Source: JACDAN01 sp963802375 (lineage in GTDB: Bacteria; Actinomycetota; Thermoleophilia; Gaiellales; Gaiellaceae). Taken from it: 64,000 bases of DNA. Location: the NCBI GenBank assembly GCA_963802375.1, contig CAWDIJ010000010.1:496001-560000 (forward strand), read 5' to 3'. The notes under the pieces are model-generated. The model saw nothing but the letters and a program-made list of their open reading frames with translations. It was not told the DNA's origin and ran no database searches. Below are positions 32,274 to 39,868 of the stretch, piece after piece (position 1 is the first letter of the stretch; every line of letters starts with the position of its first letter). The translations under genes and the position numbers were made by a program.

Positions 32274-34064
32274 CTAGACCGGCAGTGTGAGCGTGAACGT
32301 GGCGCCCCGGCCCGGGCCCGAGCGCACCTCGAGCGCACCGCCGTGTGCCTCGGCGATCGAGCGTGCGATGAAGAGCCCGAGGCCGGTCCCGGGCTTCGCG
32401 TGCTCTGCCACGTTGGCCCTCCCGAACTTCTCGAAGATCAGGCGCTGGTGCTCCGGCGAGATCCCGGGGCCTCGGTCGCGAACCTCGATTACGACGCGGC
32501 CGTCCGTGTTCTCCGCCTCCACCCTGACCGTGTCGCCCGGCGGGGAGTACTTGACGGCGTTGTCGATCAGGTTCACGAGGACCTGCCGGAGCCGGTCGCG
32601 ATCGCCGCGCACGACCGGGAGCGGCTCGCGGACGACGGCCTCGACCGCCACCTCGTCCTGTCCGTGCTCCGCCGCTGCTGCGGAGTCGCGAACCAGCCGA
32701 GCGAGATCGACGTCGACGAACGAGTAGCTGAAGGTGCCGGCCTCGATCCTCGACGTGTCGAGGACGTCTCCGATGAGGTCTGCGAGCCGGGAAGTCTCGT
32801 GGGCGATCAGGGCCAGGAACGACTCGCGCTGCTCGGCCGTGAGCTCGCGCCAGCGCTGTTCGAGCGTCCGTGCCGAGCCGATGACCGATGCCATCGGGCT
32901 CCGCAGCTCGTGCGAGACGAGCGACACGAAGTCGGCGCGAAGGGCGGAGAGCTTACGGAGCTCCTCGACGGTCGTACGCTCGGCCTCGTAGGCGCGGATG
33001 TTCTGGATCGCGCTGCCGACCAGGCGACCCAGAAGCCCGAGCAGCTCGATCTCGCCAGCACGGAATGCCTCGGGCTCGTGGCGGACGACGGAGATCGCGC
33101 CGATCGTCGCGGCTCCGGACAGGACCGGCGCGACGACGCGGGAGCGGAGGCCGAGGGCGAGGAATTCCTCCTCCTCGTCGTACGCCGGTTCCGACATTTC
33201 CTTCCGGTAGATCGTCTGCCCACCCTTGACGACGTCCTCCACAACCGAGCCTTCGATCGAGACGATGGTTCCGGGCGGGAAAACCCGTTCGGCCCCCTCC
33301 CCGGCAGCCGCGAGCACGCGGAGCCGCCCGTCCTCGAGCAGGACGATCGCCGTGCGCTCGAATGGGATCAGTCCCCGCAGCTCACGGATGAAGGCGGCGA
33401 ACGCCTGCTCCAGGTCGAGCGACGATCCGAGCGCGCGGGCGGCCCGGTTCGTTGCGTCGAGGATATCCGCGCGCCGACCCAGCTCGTCGCGCAGCGTCTC
33501 GGCCTCGGCCACTCGGTCCCGTGCTCGTCTCCGCTCGTCGCCCAACCGATTGACGAGCGAGCCGACCATCACACCCAGGATCAGCTGCACGCCGACCGGG
33601 AGAACGATCCGGTCCACGTCGAACTCCTGCGGGGGGAAGTGCTCCTCGCGCCACCATTCGGTGAACGCGAGCATCACCGCCGAGACGGCGGACATGGAAA
33701 GCGCGCCGACGATCCCGTAGCGCAGCGCCGCCTCGATCAGCGGGACGAAGACCAGCTGTCGGATGGGCGTCCCCGGCTCGAACGTGTAGACGAGCACGTA
33801 GCCGTACACGACGACGGTGTCGAGCACCAGTGCGCCGAAGCCGATCCGTCTCCGCGCCCTGGACGGCGCGCGGTACGCCAGCCAGAGCAAGACGACGGAA
33901 CCGACCGCGAGGAGCGCGGTGAGCGCCCATGCCCAGCGCTCGTACCCGGGCGGGTAGTCGTCTTTGAGCAGCCCGACTTCCAGGACGGCGAACGGCACGG
34001 CGCAGAGCCGCACCCACGCCATCCACACCTCGGTCCGAGAGCGTCGTCTCGCGTCCTGGGGCAC
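32274..34064 (-). CDS. Membrane GAF-domain sensor histidine kinase
   Basis: 596 residues: N-terminal membrane module of about six helices (to about residue 150), coiled coil (ARDRVAEAETLRDELGRRAD), GAF domain (about 190-340; PFERTAIVLLEDGRLRVLAA, RSRVVAPVLSGAATIGAISV), HisKA with SHELRSPMASVIGSARTLE (about 368), and a full ATPase: NLIDNAVKYSPPGD, VRDRGPGISPEHQ, GTGLGLFIARSIAEAHGG. GTG 34064 lies 4 nt from the queG stop; ATG 34022 is an alternative. No response regulator gene is next to it, so it is an orphan kinase. Confidence 0.92.
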   Translation of the reverse strand: MPQDARRRSRTEVWMAWVRLCAVPFAVLEVGLLKDDYPPGYERWAWALTALLAVGSVVLLWLAYRAPSRARRRIGFGALVLDTVVVYGYVLVYTFEPGTPIRQLVFVPLIEAALRYGIVGALSMSAVSAVMLAFTEWWREEHFPPQEFDVDRIVLPVGVQLILGVMVGSLVNRLGDERRRARDRVAEAETLRDELGRRADILDATNRAARALGSSLDLEQAFAAFIRELRGLIPFERTAIVLLEDGRLRVLAAAGEGAERVFPPGTIVSIEGSVVEDVVKGGQTIYRKEMSEPAYDEEEEFLALGLRSRVVAPVLSGAATIGAISVVRHEPEAFRAGEIELLGLLGRLVGSAIQNIRAYEAERTTVEELRKLSALRADFVSLVSHELRSPMASVIGSARTLEQRWRELTAEQRESFLALIAHETSRLADLIGDVLDTSRIEAGTFSYSFVDVDLARLVRDSAAAAEHGQDEVAVEAVVREPLPVVRGDRDRLRQVLVNLIDNAVKYSPPGDTVRVEAENTDGRVVIEVRDRGPGISPEHQRLIFEKFGRANVAEHAKPGTGLGLFIARSIAEAHGGALEVRSGPGRGATFTLTLPV

Positions 34065-34068
34065 GCGG

Positions 34069-35073
34069 CTACGAATTCTGCCGTGCGTCGAGGCGTGCGA
34101 GCGCCCATTCGGCGTGCTCGCGGAGCAGCTCGTCGTCCGAATCGGCGTAATGCTCCGCGTGTGCGCGGTGCTCCGGGCCCGCGCTGTTCCCCAGAGCGAC
34201 GAGCGCGTTGCGACGCAGGAAGCGCGGGTCGTTGCGCGGGACGAAGAGGCGCTCGTAGCGAGCGCGCAGCTCGGCGTCCTCCGCCTCGAGCCAGTCCACG
34301 AGCGAGACGTGAGTCTCGGCTCCGGGCGGCGCCGAGCCGGCTCGACGCTTCTCGACGCCGCGGTTCCACGGGCAGACGTCCTGGCAGATGTCGCAGCCGT
34401 AGACGCGGTCCTCGAGCGCCACGCGGACCGGCTCGGGGATCGAGTGGCGCGATTGCGTCCAGTAGGAGAGGCACGCATTCGTGTCGAGGACGCCCGGCTC
34501 GTCCAGCGCGTGTGTCGGGCAGGCGTCGATGCAGAGGCGGCAGGAGCCACAGTCGAGGCCGAGTGGCGGTGTCGGCTCGAGCTCGGCGGTTGTCACGAGC
34601 GTCCCGAGCACGACCCACGATCCGTGCTTCCGCGTGATCAGCATCGTGTTCTTCCCGTAGAAGCCGACGCCGGACCGGGCTGCGGCCTCACGGTCGACGT
34701 GCTGATTCGCGTCCACCAGGACGCGGTAGTCGGAGCCGAGACGGCGGCCGAGCTCGTCGAGGCGCTCGCGGAGCTCGGCGTAGGCGTCGCTCCACGTGTA
34801 GCGCGGGAGGCGCCCCTCCCCCGGCTGGAGCTCCGGGCCGTCGGCGTAGTAGCAGAGCGCTGCGGAGACGACCGTCCGGGCGCCGGCGAGGAGCGTCTCC
34901 GGGTGACAGGACACCTCCGGCTGCGCCATCGTGAACTTCAGGTCGGCGAAGAGACCGCGCTCCTTCCGCTCGCCGATGTGGCGCTCGGTCGCCGTGTAGG
35001 GCTCGGCCGGCGTTGCGCCGATCGCGTCGATCCCCAGCTCCGCGGCCAACCCTTCGAGTTCAGCGGCCGTCAT
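34069..35073 (-). CDS. queG: Epoxyqueuosine reductase
   Basis: 334 residues. QueG reduces epoxyqueuosine to queuosine in tRNA using cobalamin and two [4Fe-4S] clusters. The cluster ligands are in CGSCRLCIDACPTHAL (about 166-181) and CDICQDVCPWN (about 222-232); the N-terminal cobalamin-binding part has GFYGKNTMLITRKHGSWV, and HEAT-like repeats end the protein (FLRRNALVALGNS). It completes the pathway started by queA and tgt at 9.6-11.8 kb. Confidence 0.95.
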   Translation of the reverse strand: MTAAELEGLAAELGIDAIGATPAEPYTATERHIGERKERGLFADLKFTMAQPEVSCHPETLLAGARTVVSAALCYYADGPELQPGEGRLPRYTWSDAYAELRERLDELGRRLGSDYRVLVDANQHVDREAAARSGVGFYGKNTMLITRKHGSWVVLGTLVTTAELEPTPPLGLDCGSCRLCIDACPTHALDEPGVLDTNACLSYWTQSRHSIPEPVRVALEDRVYGCDICQDVCPWNRGVEKRRAGSAPPGAETHVSLVDWLEAEDAELRARYERLFVPRNDPRFLRRNALVALGNSAGPEHRAHAEHYADSDDELLREHAEWALARLDARQNS

Positions 35074-35088
35074 GCCCCTGATTGTGCC

Positions 35089-35094
35089 TAGAGT
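35089..35094 (+). promoter_or_regulatory. -10 hexamer TAGAGT, near-leaderless start
   Basis: TAGAGT ends 8 nt before the ATG at 35103; CGGCCGAG between. Confidence 0.4.
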
Positions 35095-35102
35095 CGGCCG
35101 AG

Positions 35103-36062
35103 ATGAAGGCGATCCGGATCCACGAGGACGGTGGCCCCGAGGTCCTGCGCTACGAGGATGCGCCCGATCCGGAGCCGGGCCCGGGCGAGGTGCTGATCCA
35201 GCTCCGCGCCGCGTCGCTCAACCGGCTCGACCTCTGGGTCCGGGCCGGTCTTCCCTCCGTGCCGAAGCCACGGATTCTCGGAGCGGACGGCGCGGGCCTC
35301 GATCCGGACGGCCGCCGGGTCGTCATCAATCCCGGCATCGAGCATGGCGACCGGATCAGCGTCGTAGGCGAGCACATGGACGGGACGCACGCTGAGCTGA
35401 TCGCGGTCCCGGAGTCGAACGTCTATCCGATTCCCGACGACCTCTCCTTCGAGGAGGCGGCGGCATTCCCGCTGGTCTTCGAGACCGTCTACCGGATGCT
35501 CGTCACGCGCGCCGGCCTGCGTGAGGGCGAGTGGGTGCTCGTGTGGGGAGCCGGGAGTGGGATCGGCTCCGCCACCGTCGTGCTCGCGAGGGCGCTCGGC
35601 GGGCGGGTGGTGGCGACCTCGTCCAGCGACGCGAAGCTCGAGCTGGCGCGCGGGCTGGGCGCGGAGGCGGTCGTCAACCACCAGACGGCTGACGTGCTCG
35701 AGGCCGTCCGGGAGGCGACGGATGGCGTCGGCGTCGATGTCGTCGTCGAGCACGTCGGCGAGGCGACCTGGCAGACCTCGCTCCAGGCGGTGCGGCCGCG
35801 CGGGCGGATCGCCGTTTGTGGTGCAACGAGCGGCCCGAACCCGAAGGCCGCCCTCCATCGCATCTGGTGGAAGCAGCTGACGATCCTTGGATCGACCATG
35901 GGCACGAAGGAGGACTTCGAGGGAGCCTTCGAGCTCGTCAAGAGCGGCAAGGCCAAGCCGGTCGTGGACTCGGTCTACCCGCTGGCCCAGGCGCGCGCCG
36001 CGCACGAGCGCATGGAGGCCGGCGAGCACTTCGGGAAGATCGTGCTGTCTATTCCGGCGTGA
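35103..36062 (+). CDS. Zinc-independent MDR oxidoreductase (quinone oxidoreductase-like)
   Basis: 319 residues of the medium-chain dehydrogenase/reductase superfamily: GroES-like half (MKAIRIHEDGGPEVLRYED; ASLNRLDLWVRAGLP) and Rossmann half with VWGAGSGIGSATVVLARALGG and EHVGEATWQTSLQAV. The catalytic zinc ligands of alcohol dehydrogenases are absent from the normal GxDGAG region, and the structural zinc cysteines are also missing, so it groups with quinone-oxidoreductase-type enzymes using NADPH. Substrate unknown. Its last 14 nt overlap the remnant gene on the other strand. Confidence 0.9.
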   Translation: MKAIRIHEDGGPEVLRYEDAPDPEPGPGEVLIQLRAASLNRLDLWVRAGLPSVPKPRILGADGAGLDPDGRRVVINPGIEHGDRISVVGEHMDGTHAELIAVPESNVYPIPDDLSFEEAAAFPLVFETVYRMLVTRAGLREGEWVLVWGAGSGIGSATVVLARALGGRVVATSSSDAKLELARGLGAEAVVNHQTADVLEAVREATDGVGVDVVVEHVGEATWQTSLQAVRPRGRIAVCGATSGPNPKAALHRIWWKQLTILGSTMGTKEDFEGAFELVKSGKAKPVVDSVYPLAQARAAHERMEAGEHFGKIVLSIPA

Positions 36063-36245
36063 GGTAGGCGGCGCCTAGGCCGCCGTCGACGAGGAACGGC
36101 AAGTGCACGCGCCGCCGCTCGTAGGCGGCGGGATCGTCGCCGAAGATCCGGAGCAGCAGCGGTGTCTCCACCGGCCCTGGGCGCCGTCGACTCCGCGACC
36201 CTCGGCAATCACCTCCTCCGTCGCGGGGTTGAGGACGACGGTCAG
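36049..36245 (-). pseudogene. Chimeric remnant: aldehyde dehydrogenase N-terminus plus unrelated tail
   Basis: Right after the amidotransferase stop (CTGA) the minus strand reads LTVVLNPATEEVIAE, the very start of a PuuC-like aldehyde dehydrogenase, for about 24 codons. The homology then stops near 36172. The next 40 codons, in another frame (GTG 36171 to TAG 36049), read VETPLLLRIFGDDPAAY...FLVDGGLGAAYLTPE, which is not dehydrogenase. The segment looks like a deletion junction. The expected remaining 1.3 kb of the dehydrogenase is gone. Confidence 0.6.
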
Positions 36246-36964
36246 GCGAGCTCGTCCCGATAGCGCCGCGCCTCGGCCACGAGCGCCGTGAAGAGCGCGG
36301 CGTCTTCTCCCTCCTCGGGATGCCAGAGGACGCCGAGCGCGAAGCGGCGATCGGGATCCTCGAGCCCCTCCACCAGCCCGTCCTCCGCCCAAGCGACCTC
36401 GCGCAGGCCGTCGCCGAGCCGCCCGAAGCCCTGGTGATGGTGCGACTTGACGGGCGCATGGTCGCCGAGCAGCCGGCCGAGGCGGCTGGCCGGCTCGACG
36501 CGCACGTCATGGTCCGCAAACGTGCCCGGCGTGTGGCGATGCTCCTCGTGACCGACGAGCTCAGGGACGTGCTGGACGAGGTCGCCACCCAGGGCGACGT
36601 TCAGGATCTGGGATCCACGACAGACGGCGAGCACCGGCATGTCGCGCTCGAGCGCCGCCCCGAGCAGGACTAGCTCAGCGCGGTCTCTGGCCTCGTGCAC
36701 GCCCTTCGTCTCCGGGTGTCGCTCGGCGCCGTAGTGGTCCGGGTCGAGATCCTCGCCGCCCGAGAAGAGCAAACCGTCGAGCGCGTCGAGCGTCTCCTCG
36801 ACGCCGTCGTCCAGCGGCGGCAGGACGACCGGGCGGCCCCCGGCCCGCGCGATCGCGCTCACGTAGGTGGACGGGATCAGTGCGGCCGAGAAGAACCACA
36901 CGCCCGCCTGAACCTCCTCGGGCTCGTAGCTCGTGATGCCGATCAGCGGCCGCCGGCTAGCCAC
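36242..36964 (-). CDS. puuD: Class I glutamine amidotransferase, gamma-glutamyl-GABA hydrolase type
   Basis: 240 residues of the peptidase C26 family. The nucleophile Cys is in VLAVCRGSQILNVALGG (about 114), preceded by FSGGEDLDPDHYG, and the His/Glu pair is in GVLWHPEE near 215. PuuD-type enzymes release GABA from gamma-glutamyl-GABA in putrescine breakdown. GTG 36964 overlaps the glutamine synthetase remnant stop. With synthetase and dehydrogenase remnants on either side, this is the only intact gene of a former puu-like cluster and may itself be on the way out or have taken another role. Confidence 0.88.
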   Translation of the reverse strand: MASRRPLIGITSYEPEEVQAGVWFFSAALIPSTYVSAIARAGGRPVVLPPLDDGVEETLDALDGLLFSGGEDLDPDHYGAERHPETKGVHEARDRAELVLLGAALERDMPVLAVCRGSQILNVALGGDLVQHVPELVGHEEHRHTPGTFADHDVRVEPASRLGRLLGDHAPVKSHHHQGFGRLGDGLREVAWAEDGLVEGLEDPDRRFALGVLWHPEEGEDAALFTALVAEARRYRDELA

Positions 36965-37055
36965 GCTCGAACAGCCGCTCGCGCTCGTAGCGGGTGACGA
37001 CGTCGTCGAAGAGGCGTTGTTCCGTGCGCGCGTAGTTGAGGTAGTGGTCGACGAC
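36957..37055 (-). pseudogene. C-terminal remnant of glutamine synthetase (PuuA-like)
   Basis: Thirty-two codons before the amidotransferase read VVDHYLNYARTEQRLFDDV then VTRYERERLFERG and stop at 36957. This is the characteristic end of glutamine-synthetase-family gamma-glutamyl-amide ligases. Upstream of about 37056 the sequence abruptly becomes the end of an unrelated gene (stop at 37062), so the N-terminal 90 percent has been deleted. Confidence 0.75.
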
Positions 37056-37061
37056 CCCGCC

Positions 37062-37400
37062 CTACTCCACCAGGTGCTCGACCTCGTCGCGCTTGTCGAC
37101 GATGAGGTACCGGCCGGCGGCCTGCTCGACCACGCGCTCGATCTGGCCGTTCTCGTGACCGGGCAAGACCGCGAAGCGATCTCTCTGGCTGCGTACGACC
37201 TCGTACTCGCCGAGAGTCATCAGCACGCGCCCGTCGCAGGCCTCGTCTCTTCCGCATTCGCACTGGAACACGAACTGATGTTCAGGGCCGGCCCAGCCGG
37301 TCGCGCGCTCGTCGATTGCCGCGAGCTGGTCATTCACCGTGCGCATCAGGCCCTCGTTCCGGGCCTGCCGCTCGAACCGCTGCTCCACGTTCTTAGCCAA
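37062..37400 (-). CDS. Conserved protein with CxC...C motif
   Basis: 112 residues: helical start (NVEQRFERQARNEGLMRTVN), a cysteine cluster FVFQCECGRDEACDG (about 43-57), then a beta-alpha domain (LTLGEYEVVRSQRDRFAVLPGHE; AAGRYLIVDKR). This architecture is a recurrent small protein in Thermoleophilia-like genomes; role unknown, possibly metal binding. It starts inside the end of the upstream DUF59 gene (8-nt overlap). Its stop adjoins the glutamine synthetase remnant, so its own C-terminus may have been trimmed by the deletion. Confidence 0.65.
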   Translation of the reverse strand: MAKNVEQRFERQARNEGLMRTVNDQLAAIDERATGWAGPEHQFVFQCECGRDEACDGRVLMTLGEYEVVRSQRDRFAVLPGHENGQIERVVEQAAGRYLIVDKRDEVEHLVE

Positions 37401-37692
37401 AGCCGAGGATGAACTTGGCGTCGTCGGACATCTTCTCCGGCGACCAGGGCGGGTCCCAGGTCAGCTCGGTCTCGACCTCCTCGACGCCGGGCACCTGGGC
37501 GGTGACCTGGTTGATCTGCTCGTCGATCATCGGGCCGACCGGGCAGCCCATCGACGTGAGCGTGTAGATCACCTTCACCTTCGGGCCCTCGACCTCGACG
37601 TCGTACATGAGCCCGAGGTCGACGATGTCCATCCCGAGCTCGGGATCCTCGACCTGACGCAGCGCCTCGACGACGTCATCTCTCATCGCCAC
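37393..37692 (-). CDS. MIP18/DUF59-family iron-sulfur cluster assembly protein
   Basis: 99 residues. LRQVEDPELGMDIVDLGLMYD and LTSMGCPVGPMIDEQI with the conserved Cys are the signature of the SufT/PaaD/MIP18 family, which helps mature Fe-S proteins. GTG 37692 rather than ATG 37686 is selected because TACGCT ends 7 nt before the GTG. Coupled to the CxC protein downstream. Confidence 0.88.
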   Translation of the reverse strand: MAMRDDVVEALRQVEDPELGMDIVDLGLMYDVEVEGPKVKVIYTLTSMGCPVGPMIDEQINQVTAQVPGVEEVETELTWDPPWSPEKMSDDAKFILGFG

Positions 37693-37699
37693 AGGCCGC

Positions 37700-37705
37700 A
37701 GCGTA
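37700..37705 (-). promoter_or_regulatory. -10 hexamer TACGCT, leaderless start
   Basis: TACGCT ends 7 nt before the GTG at 37692 and decides that start over ATG 37686. Confidence 0.45.
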
Positions 37706-37777
37706 GCGCCCCGGTGTCGGACCCCGCGGGCTGTCAAGGGCGGTTCGTGCCGAAAGTGTGAAAAGTGCGACCGGACT

Positions 37778-38797
37778 TCAGAAGCCGGGAAGCCGCACTT
37801 CTTCCCGGCGCTCGCGCTGGAAGAAGTGGATGCCCTCGGTGAAGCGCACCCAGTTGCAGCGCGTGCACATGACGAGGGTGTGCGTCCACGCGCTGTCCGC
37901 GCGGAAGCGGACGCCGCGGAGGAGGTCGCTGTTCGAGACGCCGGTGGCGCAGACGATCGCCTCATTCGGGGCGAGATCGTCCGTCGTGAAGATGCGCTCG
38001 ACGTCTTCGATCCCCTGCTCCCGCGCCTCCTCGATCTCCCGGCGCGAGACCGGCCAGAGCTGCGCCTGCAGCTCGCCGCCGAGGCAGCGCAGTGCGGCGG
38101 CCGCGAGCACCGCCTGCCGGGTGCCGCCAATGCCGATCGCGAGGTGGTCGTTCGTGCCTCGGATCGCGGCGGAGACCGAGGCGGTGACGTCGCCGTCCTG
38201 GATCAGCTTGATCCGGGCCCCGGCCGCGCGGATCTCCTCGATCAGATCGTGGTGGCGGGGCCGCTCGAGGATGATCGTCGTGATGTCCCCGACCCGCCGG
38301 CCGAAGGCCTCGGCGATCGCCTCGACGTTCTCGCCGACCGGCCGTAGGAGGTCGATGTGCCCGCGCGCGACCGGGCCCACGGCCATCTTCCGCATATACA
38401 TGTCCGGAAGTGTCTGGAGCGATCCGGGCTCGCCGACCGCGATCATCGACATTGCGCCGCTGCCGCCCCGGGCGACCATGCCGCTGCCCTCGAGCGGATC
38501 CACAGCGAGCTCGACCTCCTCCCCTCCCAATCCGAGCTTGACGCCGGTCTGGAGCCGCTCGCCCTCGCCTGCGGCGCCGATCACGACGGTGCCGTCGATC
38601 GGAAGCTGCTCGAGCGCTTCGAGCATCCCCGACGTAGCGGCCTCCAGGGCCGCCGTCTCGTCCGCCCGTCCGAGCCAGCGGGCGCTCGCCAGCGCCGCTC
38701 GCTCGGTTCCCCGGGCGAAGCTCTCGCAGAGGCAGTTGCGCGTGGTTCCCTCGCCCATTGCGGCGAGATCCGTGCCCTTGGCGGCAACGTCGGTCAC
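37778..38797 (-). CDS. glpX: Class II fructose-1,6-bisphosphatase
   Basis: 339 residues. GlpX hydrolyses fructose-1,6-bisphosphate in gluconeogenesis. Metal and substrate residues are recognisable in VVIGAAGEGE, ELAVDPLEGSGMVARGG (about 97-113), ITTIILERPRHHDLI and GIGGTRQAVLAAAALRCLGG. GTG 38797 overlaps the stop of the 2-phosphoglycerate kinase gene (GTGA). Its place at the end of the cyclic diphosphoglycerate operon links triose-level phosphates to carbon storage or gluconeogenesis. Confidence 0.94.
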   Translation of the reverse strand: MTDVAAKGTDLAAMGEGTTRNCLCESFARGTERAALASARWLGRADETAALEAATSGMLEALEQLPIDGTVVIGAAGEGERLQTGVKLGLGGEEVELAVDPLEGSGMVARGGSGAMSMIAVGEPGSLQTLPDMYMRKMAVGPVARGHIDLLRPVGENVEAIAEAFGRRVGDITTIILERPRHHDLIEEIRAAGARIKLIQDGDVTASVSAAIRGTNDHLAIGIGGTRQAVLAAAALRCLGGELQAQLWPVSRREIEEAREQGIEDVERIFTTDDLAPNEAIVCATGVSNSDLLRGVRFRADSAWTHTLVMCTRCNWVRFTEGIHFFQRERREEVRLPGF

Positions 38798-39705
38798 GGC
38801 GAGACGCGTACCCGGTCGGGCGCCGCCAGAACGAGCTCCAGCACGGCGCCGATTGCCTTCTCCCGCTCGGTGTTCTCAACCACCGGCACCCCTTCTACCT
38901 TGGCGCGCTCGACGATGTAGTCCTGGAGGTACCGGATGTCACCCAGACGCTCGAGGTACTTGTCCAGCGGCCGGAGGCCCTCGGACGCGATGTCGCGGAT
39001 CCAGAAGTGTCCCGCGTGTGCCTCCGCGTTCCCGATCGTGATCACACAGTCGACAACGAGCGCGTTCTCGACCTCGCGCGGGAGCATGCCCGGCACGAGG
39101 TGAACACCCTCGATCACCATCGACCAGCCTTCCTCGAGCGAGCGGTCGATTGCCGCCTGGACCCCGACGAGGACGTGGCGGGTCTGCTCGAGAAACCCGT
39201 GGAGGAGGGGGTCGACCTCCTCCTCCTGCGCGGTGGGCAGCGCCCGGCCGGCGTCGAAACTCGAGTAGTGGATCGCCGGCAGGAACTCCGGCGTGAAGAG
39301 TGCGCGCATCGTCTGGCGCACGAAGTCGGTCGACGTCACGCGCGTGATCCCGAGGCGGTACGCCACCTCCGAGGCGATCGTGGACTTGCCCGTGCCCGTC
39401 GCCCCGCCCATCAGGATGATCAGCGGCATGTCGAGCTCGTCCAGCTCCTGGTAGCGCCGGAGCCGGCCGATCGTCAGGCCGCCATCGGGCTCGCCGAGCA
39501 CCTCGACAGCGAGCTCCTCGATCCGGTCGAAATCGGCTGTCCGCTTGCCGCTCGCGGCGAGGTCCTGCTCGATGCGCCGGGCGACCTCGTATGCCCCGGC
39601 GACGCCGAGCCCGGTACGCATCAGGGCCCGCGCCATCAGGCCTTTCGAGTACGGATGCTCGTCAGTGCCTAGGTGGAGCGGGTCGAAACGGCGGCGCTCG
39701 GGCAT
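38794..39705 (-). CDS. pgk2: 2-phosphoglycerate kinase
   Basis: 303 residues. An N-terminal ATP-cone-like stretch (PYSKGLMARALMRTGLGVAGAY) precedes a P-loop kinase with Walker A LMGGATGTGKSTIASEVA (about 100-117) and STDFVRQTMRALF; this combination matches archaeal 2-phosphoglycerate kinases that make 2,3-diphosphoglycerate. The neighbour is cyclic 2,3-diphosphoglycerate synthetase, the next enzyme, which strongly supports the call. ATG 39705 has GGAGG 7 nt upstream inside hairpin element C. Confidence 0.85.
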   Translation of the reverse strand: MPERRRFDPLHLGTDEHPYSKGLMARALMRTGLGVAGAYEVARRIEQDLAASGKRTADFDRIEELAVEVLGEPDGGLTIGRLRRYQELDELDMPLIILMGGATGTGKSTIASEVAYRLGITRVTSTDFVRQTMRALFTPEFLPAIHYSSFDAGRALPTAQEEEVDPLLHGFLEQTRHVLVGVQAAIDRSLEEGWSMVIEGVHLVPGMLPREVENALVVDCVITIGNAEAHAGHFWIRDIASEGLRPLDKYLERLGDIRYLQDYIVERAKVEGVPVVENTEREKAIGAVLELVLAAPDRVRVSP

Positions 39706-39868
39706 CAGTGCTCCTCCCAGTGGTGCTGCCACGCTTCTCGGTCGCGAGCACCAAGCCAGAGTGCGCACTTCGACGAGGCAAGGCTGGGCGGCCTTGGTGA
39801 GGAGGAGGGTGCCCTCTGGCGCCGCGTGATCGCGGGCGAGAAGCAGGCGTGTATTGCTGGGGGGAGCA
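39706..39868. repeat. Dispersed 165-bp hairpin element, copy C
   Basis: Same orientation as copy A. Outer arms AGTGCTCCTCCCAG (39707-39720) and CTGGGGGGAGCACT; then GCTTCTCGGTCGCGA with TCGCGGGCGAGAAGC, where the middle pair changed together (TGG/CCA in A, TCG/CGA here). Apex AAGGCT-GGGC-GGCCTT contains a T-G wobble. It fills the gap between the cDPG synthetase stop (TAG, 39869-39871) and the kinase ATG. Confidence 0.85.

Noticed and set aside
36049..36171. The 40-codon frame ending YLTPE as an independent small gene
   Set aside because: It begins exactly at a deletion junction, has only a weak start context and runs into the end of the convergent oxidoreductase; treated as part of a remnant.
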